Shown one piece after another: positions 54,115 through 61,174 of a DNA stretch of 64,000 nucleotides (the first letter of the stretch is position 1; each line of letters opens with the position of its first letter). Source of the DNA: Maricaulis sp048270095. Lineage in GTDB: Bacteria; Pseudomonadota; Alphaproteobacteria; Caulobacterales; Maricaulaceae. The DNA lies in the NCBI RefSeq assembly GCF_048270095.1, contig NZ_JBLWTL010000005.1:1-64000 (forward strand), written 5' to 3'. The notes beneath the pieces were generated by a model. That model was not told the DNA's origin. It saw only the letters and a list, made by a program, of their open reading frames with translations, and did no database searches. The position numbers and the translations under genes were made by a program.

Positions 54115-54274
54115 CCGGGGTTCGTGCTGCGGTCAACCAGCCAACCCGGACGAGCTCCGTACTCCCTGCGCCCCCGGATAACCGGTCCGGGCCTCGAGTG
54201 GCTCAGGAACGGGCCGATTGTGGGGGCAGCGGACAGGGGCGGGGATAAGTTTTTTTCGGGCAGCCCTTCAGCGC

Positions 54275-54358
54275 CGTCATCCTGACGAAAGTCAGGACCT
54301 CGATATCGCAGGCGTCACACGCGATTACGTCGAGGTCCCGGCTTGCGCCGGGATGACG
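54275..54358. repeat. Palindromic intergenic repeat A (CGTCATCC type)
   Basis: Left half CGTCATCCTGACGAAAGTCAGGACCTCGA (54275-54303) faces TCGAGGTCCCGGCTTGCGCCGGGATGACG (54330-54358). Ends CGTCATCC/GGATGACG and the GGACCTCGA stem pair; this is a common alphaproteobacterial REP type. Confidence 0.8.
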
Positions 54359-54423
54359 TGGGATTGTTGTTGAGGGCGGGGATAAGTGGCCGCTGGCCAG
54401 CTAGCTCAACCGGCCAACCCATC

Positions 54424-54537
54424 GTCATCCCAGCGCAGGCTGGGACCCAGATTCAGCGATGAGTTGAAGTGTGGAGGCGCCCGCCCGGCCAGCGATGGTG
54501 CTCTGTGAACTGGGTTCCAGCCTGCGCTGGAATGACG
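54424..54537. repeat. Palindromic intergenic repeat B (CGTCATCC type)
   Basis: CGTCATCCCAGCGCAGGCTGGGACCCA (54424-54450) pairs with TGGGTTCCAGCCTGCGCTGGAATGACG (54511-54537); same family ends as repeat A 65 bases upstream. No gene is supported between 53877 and 54663. Confidence 0.8.
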
Positions 54538-54565
54538 CTGAAACAGCGGTTGTGAGCAACAAGGC

Positions 54566-54605
54566 GCCGGGCGCGCCACACCCACCCATTCATCCCTTGC
54601 CCGGA
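54566..54605. repeat. Short direct repeat GCGCGCCACACCCACCCATTCAT, copy 1
   Basis: The 40 bases around GCGCGCCACACCCACCCATTCATCCCTTGCC recur nearly unchanged at 55749-55789, where they lead directly into the 27-nt-arm hairpin. Here they are followed by the HTH gene's 3' end instead of a hairpin. Confidence 0.75.
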
Positions 54606-54663
54606 TACGGCCTGCTGGCTGACAAGGGATCAATGGACGGCCCCGCGCTCACGCGCGAAGCCC

Positions 54664-55203
54664 CTACGCAGCCGCCGTCCCGCGCGCTGCGAGGTCGAGA
54701 ATGCGTTCGAGCCTGGCGATATCCAGGTCAGCGCTATCCCGGATCGCCATATTCACGGACCGGATGATGCGCGCCTCGTTGACGGTTTCGAGGGGCAGGG
54801 CGTGATGCGTATGCAGCCAGCCGGCGATCTCGACCCAGTCCCACAAGGGGCTGCTCGTCGTCACGCGGGCATGCGGCGGCGGAAAACCGTTGCCGCGTTC
54901 CCCGCTGACATAATTGGAGATCGCGGCGCGCGTCAGCCCGGCCCGCACGGCAATCTCCGACTGGTTGACCAGAAAATCCGGCTCAAGCCGCTCAAGGCGG
55001 GCGCCGGCCCGGACCAGATCCCGGCAGGCCGACAGCACGGCAGAGGCGAAATCCCCGGCTTCGCGGATGAAACAGATCGCGACAGCGCCGCGCATCAGCA
55101 TCGCCGTGGCATCGTCGCAGCCCGCCTCGAACAGGCGATCCTCGAAATCATCGGCCGCCGGATCAAGGCCCGACACGATCACTGTGAATTCATATGCCTG
55201 CAT
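54664..55203 (-). CDS. HTH protein, likely antitoxin of a HicA-like pair
   Basis: About 179 aa (ATG at 55203; 55206 also possible). The N-terminal 90 residues resemble no domain I can name (YEFTVIVSGLDPAADDFEDR). The middle holds a DNA-binding HTH: VNQSEIAVRAGLTRAAISNYVSGERG, followed by GFPPPHARV. It overlaps the end of the upstream 82-aa gene by 14 bp. A small RNA-binding-like gene coupled to a larger HTH gene is a usual toxin-antitoxin layout; the N-terminal domain could be the HicB-like toxin-binding part. Confidence 0.7.
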   Translation of the reverse strand: MQAYEFTVIVSGLDPAADDFEDRLFEAGCDDATAMLMRGAVAICFIREAGDFASAVLSACRDLVRAGARLERLEPDFLVNQSEIAVRAGLTRAAISNYVSGERGNGFPPPHARVTTSSPLWDWVEIAGWLHTHHALPLETVNEARIIRSVNMAIRDSADLDIARLERILDLAARGTAAA

Positions 55204-55438
55204 CATCCGCCTCCCTGTGGTCGCATTGATCGACGCCGCGTCTGATCTGCCGGGCATGATTGGCGCCGCTCCTCGGCGTGCTCCAGACAGAGATCATACA
55301 CCCGGAACGATCCGCCCAGGGACAGAACAGACGGCCCCAGGCATGGCCTTTGCGTTTCTCGATGCGCCAGCCTCGGGTCTCGGCATATTGAATCGCCGCC
55401 TCAACATCCTTGTCCGGGTGTCTGCGGCGGCGGGCCAT
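55190..55438 (-). CDS. HicA-like small protein, candidate toxin
   Basis: 82 aa from MARRRRHPDKDVEAAIQYAE; RGWRIEKRKGHAWGRLFCP resembles the HicA double-stranded-RNA-binding fold, in which a Gly-His pair (KGHAWG) supplies the catalytic His, and RSGCMISVWSTPRSGANHARQIRR fits the following strand-helix. The frame reads upstream to 55471 without gain. It precedes and overlaps the HTH gene. HicA homologues are mRNA interferases; activity here is inferred. Confidence 0.65.
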   Translation of the reverse strand: MARRRRHPDKDVEAAIQYAETRGWRIEKRKGHAWGRLFCPWADRSGCMISVWSTPRSGANHARQIRRGVDQCDHREADDAGI

Positions 55439-55564
55439 GATCTGTCCTGAGATTAAGGGGCGTGTGAACAAATGTCAACGGGTGTGCGAGCTCTGTAGCG
55501 ATGATGCGGGTTTTGGGGAGGCAATACAACTCAAAGATGCAGGATGGAGGGCGACCCGCGACAG

Positions 55565-55722
55565 CCCGTCCCTCTCCTTGAGGAGAGGGGGCCCCCCGGA
55601 TCCGGCCTTCGGCCCGTCCGGGGCAGGCTCCGGGCGAGTGAGGTGGGCAACGCCCCCAACTGCCAAGCCACCACCCTCATCCGGCCCTGCAGGCCACCTT
55701 CTCCCTGAGGGAGAAGGACGGG
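55565..55722. repeat. Palindromic intergenic repeat C (CCGTCCCTCTCC type)
   Basis: CCCGTCCCTCTCCTTGAGGAGAGGGG (55565-55590) and CCTTCTCCCTGAGGGAGAAGGACGGG (55697-55722) are small hairpins that also pair with each other, enclosing CCGGCCTTCGGCC and a GAGTGAGGTGG segment. This is a widespread intergenic repeat type. No gene is supported from 55439 to 56011. Confidence 0.8.
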
Positions 55723-55748
55723 GTGTGCGGGCGTCGTGAAAAGGCGGG

Positions 55749-55789
55749 CGCCAGGCGCGCCACACCCACCCATTCATTCCTTGCCGGGA
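55749..55789. repeat. Short direct repeat GCGCGCCACACCCACCCATTCAT, copy 2
   Basis: Second copy of the repeat at 54566; it abuts the hairpin at 55794. Confidence 0.75.
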
Positions 55790-55793
55790 TTTC

Positions 55794-55875
55794 GCCAGAG
55801 GGTCTCAGCGCCGTCAAGGCGCATGCCCGCTACGCGGCGCCGAAGGCGGCCTTGACGGCGCTGAGACCCTCTGGC
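55794..55875. repeat. 27-nt-arm hairpin, copy 2 (perfect)
   Basis: Arms 55794-55820 and 55849-55875 are complementary at all 27 positions, loop 28 nt (GCATGCCCGC..GAAGGCG). Arm ends GCCAG and CGTCAAGGC are shared with copies at 21106 and 63361; the core AGGGTCTCAGCGC is private. The flank CTGGCATGGGTTTATGGGGTGG matches the far side of copy 1. Confidence 0.92.
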
Positions 55876-56011
55876 CCGCTGGCTGGCATGGGTTTATGGG
55901 GTGGAGTGCGCCGGGGCGCGGCTTTTTAATTGGGGAAGAGGGGCGGGGCGCTATCGTCGCCGAAATCACGGCGGATAATGGTGTGTCCCCGTTTTTGACT
56001 ATTTCCTCGTT

Positions 56012-57007
56012 TTAGCTGTTCGCATTTTTCATCAGTTTTGTGCAGAGACTTTCGATTAAATCCGCAAATTCTAGCACAGCGATCTTTCGGATAATCAGAC
56101 GTTGGCCGAGGTTGTAGAATTTGTCTCCGCTTCGATCCACGTAGTCGTGGTCCACAATCCCCTGTTGATGAGCCAAAAGGTGACGTTGTTGAAAATAAAT
56201 CCTCAATTTCCGCAAACTGGATGCATCAACTAGATCGGAGTAGCCCCGTCCTATCTCCGTTCTCCACAATTCGGAGCCAGAATCTAGGTTCTGGAAAACG
56301 TTTCGACGCGGTGACCTCCCCGTCCGTCTTTCATATAACTGCTCGCTAAGTCTCTGGAACGACATGACCGCGTCCTGGATCGCCTTTTCAAGAAGGGCTT
56401 GGGCAATCACTTCGGCTTCATCGGGGTTGAGAGTCGCTCTGAGCGTTTCACCCAGGCTGGCAGCGGTGCGAATCGTATTCAACGTTTGCTTGAAAGTGTG
56501 GTCGGCAGAATTCGCACCACAGCTTGGGCAGAAGTAGGCAGCACCGACATACGAATATCGACATCCGCAAGCCTCACAGATTGTTCTCAAACGCAGTGGT
56601 TCCGCAGCTTTCACTGGCACCAGCACTGCATTCCGCCCACCTTTTGCATCAAGCGTAATGCTCAAAAATGACTCTCGGCTTTGCCGTCTTTTAGAAGCTG
56701 CAACGTCTGCCCGCATGGCCCGATTCATCGAGTTGGCGATTGTTCCGAGCACGTAGTCGCGAGCTGCCTTGAGCTGAGCGCGAGGGTACCATGACTTGGC
56801 TGGCGCGGAGTGCCGACAGGAAGGACAAAAAACTTCCTCGTCACGGACGATCTCCGACCAATCATCGCCATGTATTTTAAAGAGAAAATAGCACTGCTCA
56901 GAGGGACACTCTTTATCGTAGAATCCCTCGGGATCTTGTTCTATTGGTACCGAAATCTCTGTTGTGAGTTCGAGTCTTCGCAGCTCTTTTTGGAGATTTT
57001 TGAACAT
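56012..57007 (-). CDS. Zinc-ribbon protein with C-terminal HEPN-like motif
   Basis: 331 aa from MFKNLQKELRR (an ATG at 57049 adds 14 residues). Two zinc-ribbon cysteine sets: C34/C39/C61/C64 (KECPSEQC, FCPSCRH) and C144/C147/C160/C163 (ICEACGC, FCPSCG). The C-terminal helical part has RHLLAHQQGIVDHDYV (R275), an RxxxxH motif typical of HEPN domains, many of which are RNases in defence or toxin systems. Codon use and GC are clearly lower than in neighbours, pointing to horizontal transfer. It is divergent from the proteasome-like gene 215 bases away. No name can be given; an immune or stress role is inference. Confidence 0.7.
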   Translation of the reverse strand: MFKNLQKELRRLELTTEISVPIEQDPEGFYDKECPSEQCYFLFKIHGDDWSEIVRDEEVFCPSCRHSAPAKSWYPRAQLKAARDYVLGTIANSMNRAMRADVAASKRRQSRESFLSITLDAKGGRNAVLVPVKAAEPLRLRTICEACGCRYSYVGAAYFCPSCGANSADHTFKQTLNTIRTAASLGETLRATLNPDEAEVIAQALLEKAIQDAVMSFQRLSEQLYERRTGRSPRRNVFQNLDSGSELWRTEIGRGYSDLVDASSLRKLRIYFQQRHLLAHQQGIVDHDYVDRSGDKFYNLGQRLIIRKIAVLEFADLIESLCTKLMKNANS

Positions 57008-57221
57008 TGATGCCGTCCGATGTTGCGCCAGTGAAGCAGATTCTGCCAAATGTTGTGCCCGCTTCTAATTTTCCATGGCCCCGCTTGGCTCGCTCGCGCT
57101 GCCTTGGTGCTGAAATAGTGGGGCTCCGTCACCAATAGTTAAAGCTAATTGGGACAATACCTTTTGTGCTAACACAATGGCTAGTGATAGGATTTTACGC
57201 AACCATAGAGTTGGGATTGTG

Positions 57222-58026
57222 ATGACGCTGGGAATTGTTTGGGAGCGCATTGTAAAAAAAAACGACCGAACTCGTTGTGGCGTCAGATAGTCGGCTGTCT
57301 GGCGGACGCGCATGGGACTGCAATCCTAAGATCGTTCTCCTCCCTCGATCTGATGCTGTAATCTCATTTGCCGGCGCAACTCATGATGCCTACCCCCTGA
57401 TGCTTCAGGCAGTGAACGCGATCAACATGCATAATCCGGCTTCCAATAGGGTGATGGATATCTCGGATCTCAAGGGGCATTTGGTGAGAGTGTTTACCGA
57501 CACTCAGTCTTTCATCAAGAACCTGCCGTTCGGACAAGTTGAAGCAGATCCCCCAGAGGCAGTTTTCCTTTTGAGTGGCTATTCATGGAAACAGGGAAAG
57601 TTTCGAATTTGGGAGCTGCATTTTGACTCCAACATCCAAAAGTTCACATTTCGACCGGTATCAGCATGGCGGGGTCAAGCAGCGGAAGCACGAAAAGTTG
57701 TAAAGTTTGTTGGCGATGAGACCGTGGTAGCAGAGGCGAAGGAGCGACTTACTGCTCTCCTCAAAAGCAGAGGGAAAATTGATAGCGGGTCTCTGGATAT
57801 GGAACCATTTGAAGTATTGCGCGATCTTATCCGCGAGGCAAAGCATCCTACTGTAGGCGGGCCTCTCCAGTTCGTTAAGATATATCGGCACTCCAATGTT
57901 GTGCCATTTGGAGTGTACTGGCCGGATCGGACAAGCGGAAAAACTTGTGTGTTGGGGCGACCGTTATTGGATTATGAGAAAAATCCTTGGTCGACCATTG
58001 ACCCAGACACACTTGAGAAGTGTTGA
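57222..58026 (+). CDS. Proteasome-like (Ntn-hydrolase fold) protein, frame interrupted at A9
   Basis: The ATG at 57222 starts MTLGIVWERIVKK, then a run of nine As (57254-57262) throws the frame off and a stop follows. Reading one base fewer gives KTTELVVASDSRLSGGRAWD, which continues for about 245 residues to 58026 and has the strand-turn-strand start and the LPRSDAVISFAGATHDAY of proteasome/HslV-like folds. The frame after the run is intact, so either transcriptional slippage at A9 or a recent mutation or read error applies. GC is low. Divergent from the zinc-ribbon/HEPN-like gene. An automatic start at GTG 57277 would lose the N-terminal strand. Confidence 0.6.
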
Positions 58027-58065
58027 AAGTAGTATTTCTAGCAAGTTCAATCACGCACCCCACAA

Positions 58066-58100
58066 AAAAAAGCCCCAGCGTCCCCGCCAGGGCTCTTCCC
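58066..58100 (-). terminator. Rho-independent terminator of the polyamine operon
   Basis: On the minus strand, AGCCCTGGCG-GGGA-CGCTGGGGCT is followed by eight or nine Ts, about 20 bases after the deoxyhypusine-synthase-like stop codon. Confidence 0.88.
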
Positions 58101-58119
58101 GTTCAGCCTGGCGCAAACG

Positions 58120-59166
58120 CTAGTCCGCAAACATATCCGCATACCTGTGCCGCGGCCGCTTTTCCCAGTCGCGCGTATGATAGACCGACGACACCATCAC
58201 CGGCGCCACCGTGGTTGCTTCGGCGAAGACCATTTGTTCCAGGGCGGTGTCGACCTTGCCCCAGGAGCAGGCTTCCTTGAGGGTTGAGGAGGAGCAGGCG
58301 CCGTCGCGCACGTCGGCGACGGTGATCTGGACGGCGTAGGCGTGCATCGGCACTTCTTCGCCGAGGATTTCGGCGCAGACGACGGTGTCCTGGGCGAAGT
58401 TTTTCGGGACGCCGCCGCCGACCATGAACAGGCCCGTCTTGCCGGCCTTGATCTTGATCTCTGTGAGTTCGCGGAAATCGGCGACGCTGTCGATCGACAG
58501 ATAGGGCTGTTTGGCCTTCATGCGCTCGACCTGGTGTTTGACCAGGCCGAAGCCGGCGGAGCAGTCGGAGAAGGCGGGGCAGAAGATCGGCACGCCGTGC
58601 TCATAGCAATCCTGCACGAGGGAGCCTGGCTTCTTGGCATTGCCGTCGGCGAGCCATTTGCCCATCGCCTTGATATAAGAGCGCGAGGAGCGCGGGCCAG
58701 GCTCGAGCATGTCGGCGATTTCCAGCGTCGCGTGATCGCAGGCCTGCAGTTCTTCCTCATCGATATAGGTATCGTAGATGCGGTCGATATAGAGATCGCG
58801 CAATATGCGGTCGTCGGGGATTTCCTTCGCCTGGTAATGCTTGAAGCCGAGGGCCTCGAAGAAATCCATGTCGACAATGGCGGCGCCGGTCGAGACGATG
58901 GCGTCGACCATGTTGTGACGCACCATATCGCGCCAGACATCCATACAGCCGCCGGCCGAGGTCGATCCGGCCAGCGTCAGGATGACACTGCAATCCGGAT
59001 CGGCCACGGCGGCCTGCAGGATGCGCGAGGCGCGCGCGGCATCGCGCGAGGTGAAGGACATCTTCTCCCACGCGTCGATCAGGGGACGACCATCGAAAGC
59101 CGTAATGTCGATATGCTCGACAGGGGAGGACAGGAGTTCCGCTTTACGGTTCGATTGATCAGTCAT
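58120..59166 (-). CDS. Deoxyhypusine synthase-like protein (probable homospermidine synthase)
   Basis: A 348-aa DHS-family protein: TLAGSTSAGGCMD, VSTGAAIVDMDFFEALG, GVPIFCPAFSDCSAG, FMVGGGVPKNF and the lysine K304 in ACSWGKVDTA, which corresponds to the imine-forming lysine of DHS. Bacteria lack eIF5A, and DHS-like proteins next to ornithine decarboxylase have been described as homospermidine synthases. This gene overlaps the decarboxylase by 4 bp, supporting that use. Product specificity is inferred. Confidence 0.88.
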   Translation of the reverse strand: MTDQSNRKAELLSSPVEHIDITAFDGRPLIDAWEKMSFTSRDAARASRILQAAVADPDCSVILTLAGSTSAGGCMDVWRDMVRHNMVDAIVSTGAAIVDMDFFEALGFKHYQAKEIPDDRILRDLYIDRIYDTYIDEEELQACDHATLEIADMLEPGPRSSRSYIKAMGKWLADGNAKKPGSLVQDCYEHGVPIFCPAFSDCSAGFGLVKHQVERMKAKQPYLSIDSVADFRELTEIKIKAGKTGLFMVGGGVPKNFAQDTVVCAEILGEEVPMHAYAVQITVADVRDGACSSSTLKEACSWGKVDTALEQMVFAEATTVAPVMVSSVYHTRDWEKRPRHRYADMFAD

Positions 59167-60401
59167 GCACGTCTCCGCAATTTCGGACGGCGGCGGCGGG
59201 CGCGGGCCAGATTGATGACCGTCGAGTCCTCGCCGGTCGCCCGGTCTGGTTGTTGATCGAACATGGAGGGCCAGGGGGCGTCCGCCACCATGGCCAGCTC
59301 CGTGCTGCCAAAGCCGTTGAAGTCCGACGCAATCGCCGTCCCATAGGCTCCGAGCATGCCGATCTCGATAATGTCACCCTCGGCGGTATCGGCCGGGAGC
59401 TCGAATGGTCCTTGCATGGCATCGAGCGAATCGCAAGTTGGACCGAAGAAACGGAACATCGCCGTTTCGGCCTGGCTCGCGCCGCTGGCGCGGTGATGGC
59501 GCACCGGGAAAGGCCATTTGGAATGCGCCGCATCGAACAGGCGCCCATAGGCGCCGTCGTTCAGATAGAGCGCATCGCCCTTGACCAATTCGACCCGCAC
59601 CAGCACCGATTCCGCTTCCGAAACCAGGGCGCGGCCGGGCTCACACCACAGATCGGCATTCTCCAGCACCATCATCTCTTCGAAGGCATCCTCGATGGCG
59701 CGGACATATTCGGTCAGCGGCGGCGGGGTCAGGCCGGGATAGATGGACGGGAAACCGCCACCGACATCGACGATGTCGACGGTAACGCCGGCCTGGGCAA
59801 TCAGGCGCGAGGCCTCCATCATCGCCGAGCGATAGGCCGAAGGCAGCATGCACTGGCTGCCGACATGGAAGCTCACACCCAGCTCATCGGCATGGGCGCG
59901 GCAGCTACGGATCAGCTCGGCGGCGTCGAAGGCGGGCACGCCAAACTTGCCGGCCAGCGAGAACACGGCCCCCTCATTGGACACCGCCAGGCGCACGATC
60001 AAAGTCAGATCGTCCGCGTGATTGGTTTCCTCGAGGATCTTGTTCAATTCCGCTTCGGTATCGAGCGCGAAGATGCGCACGCCAAATTCGTAATAGGCGC
60101 GGCGGATCGACTCGCGGCTCTTGACCGGATGCAGAAAGGCCTTCTTCGCGTCCGGGCAACGCTCGGAAATCAGCGCGATCTCGGGGATCGACGCGACATC
60201 GAAAAAGCGCGTGCCGGCTGCGTACAGACCGTCGATAATCCATGGGCTGGGATTCGCCTTGACGGCGTAGAGCACTTCACCCGGAAAATTTTCCTGAAAC
60301 CAATGGCTAGCTCGGGCCAGACGATCCGGACGTGCACAGACGACCGGCTTTTCTAGGTGCCGTAAGCGGACCAGGTCCAGGGGAGTATGGTACGTGTGCA
60401 A
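59163..60401 (-). CDS. speC: Ornithine decarboxylase (fold-type III PLP)
   Basis: A 412-aa alanine-racemase-fold decarboxylase producing putrescine. PLP lysine K48 in LYAVKANPSPW, HVGSQ, VDVGGGFPSIYPG, WCEPGRALVSE and the catalytic Cys in FGPTCDSLD are all present. Translation starts at TTG (60401), with AGGGGG nine bases upstream; an in-frame stop just before excludes longer forms, and MHTYHTPLDLV matches related ODCs. The weak start may limit expression. First gene of the ODC/DHS-like operon. Lysine or mixed specificity cannot be excluded. Confidence 0.9.
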   Translation of the reverse strand: MHTYHTPLDLVRLRHLEKPVVCARPDRLARASHWFQENFPGEVLYAVKANPSPWIIDGLYAAGTRFFDVASIPEIALISERCPDAKKAFLHPVKSRESIRRAYYEFGVRIFALDTEAELNKILEETNHADDLTLIVRLAVSNEGAVFSLAGKFGVPAFDAAELIRSCRAHADELGVSFHVGSQCMLPSAYRSAMMEASRLIAQAGVTVDIVDVGGGFPSIYPGLTPPPLTEYVRAIEDAFEEMMVLENADLWCEPGRALVSEAESVLVRVELVKGDALYLNDGAYGRLFDAAHSKWPFPVRHHRASGASQAETAMFRFFGPTCDSLDAMQGPFELPADTAEGDIIEIGMLGAYGTAIASDFNGFGSTELAMVADAPWPSMFDQQPDRATGEDSTVINLARARRRRPKLRRRA

Positions 60402-60762
60402 TTCACGTGACCCCCTGTTAGTTGTTTACCCAATCCGGCATCGTCACCTCCGCCGGGAAAACGCGAGTAGGGCCTATTGCCGATCGTGTAAAGAAAAAAA
60501 TATCAGAAAGTGCTGCAGGAGGCTTGCCGGGGCAGGCGCGGGGCGGGGGTGTGGGGGTGCTCCGGACGCGGAAATTTCGTGCAGGCAGGCGCGGGCTGGC
60601 GCGCGAATTCTGTCAGGATGGCCGCGAAAAACGCGTGTGTTATCGTCCATGATGGGCAAAATGCCTTGCGGCAATCCTGCCCGTGCCCGAGCGGCGCCCC
60701 TGAACCGGGCCGCTGAACCGGGCCCCCGAACCGAGCCATAGAGCCAGCCATAGCGAGCGACC
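60402..60762. other. Gene-free region between ODC and DUF1428 genes
   Basis: 360 bases with divergent promoters. Upstream of ODC there is a G/C-rich leader (TAGGCCCTACTCGCG..CCCGGCGGAGG on the minus strand) and an A/T-rich tract (AAAGAAAAAAATATCAG). Alphaproteobacterial ODC genes are known to carry a speF-motif leader, but I could not match this sequence to that motif by eye. Confidence 0.35.
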
Positions 60763-61110
60763 ATGCCCTTTCTCGATATTACCGTCATGCCCGTGCCGAC
60801 CGCCAGCAAGGCGACCTATCTGGAGCATTCGCGCCAGTCGACGCCGCTGTTCAAGGAACAGGGGGCGATTTCCGTCACCGAGGCGTGGGGCGATGATGTG
60901 CCTGACGGCGAGGTCACCGACTTCAAGCGCGCGGTCAATCTCAAGGCCGGCGAGACCGTCGCCGTGGGCTGGATCACCTGGCCCGACCGGGCGACCCGCG
61001 ACAAGGCCTGGGAGGCCCTGATGCAGGACGGGCGCATGATGGCGATGGAGATGCCCTTCGACGGCAAACGCATGATCTTCGCCGGATTCGAGCTCGTGCA
61101 GGAGAGCTGA
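60763..61110 (+). CDS. DUF1428 (YbaA-like) protein
   Basis: A 115-aa dimeric alpha/beta-barrel-like protein; MPFLDITVMPVPTASKATYLEH, FKEQGAISVTEAWGDDVPDG, WPDRATRDKAWEALMQD and MPFDGKRMIFAGFELV match the DUF1428 family. No biochemical role is established. Monocistronic, just left of the inverted-repeat-bracketed low-GC gene. Confidence 0.88.
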   Translation: MPFLDITVMPVPTASKATYLEHSRQSTPLFKEQGAISVTEAWGDDVPDGEVTDFKRAVNLKAGETVAVGWITWPDRATRDKAWEALMQDGRMMAMEMPFDGKRMIFAGFELVQES

Positions 61111-61174
61111 ACGGGCGGAGCGGGGGCGCGCCGAATAAACGGGGACAGGCGCCTCGTTTTAATCGATGCTCGCC

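Noticed and set aside
60402..60520. speF-type RNA leader before ODC
   Set aside because: Expected from taxonomy, but I could not match the conserved sequence or structure with confidence.
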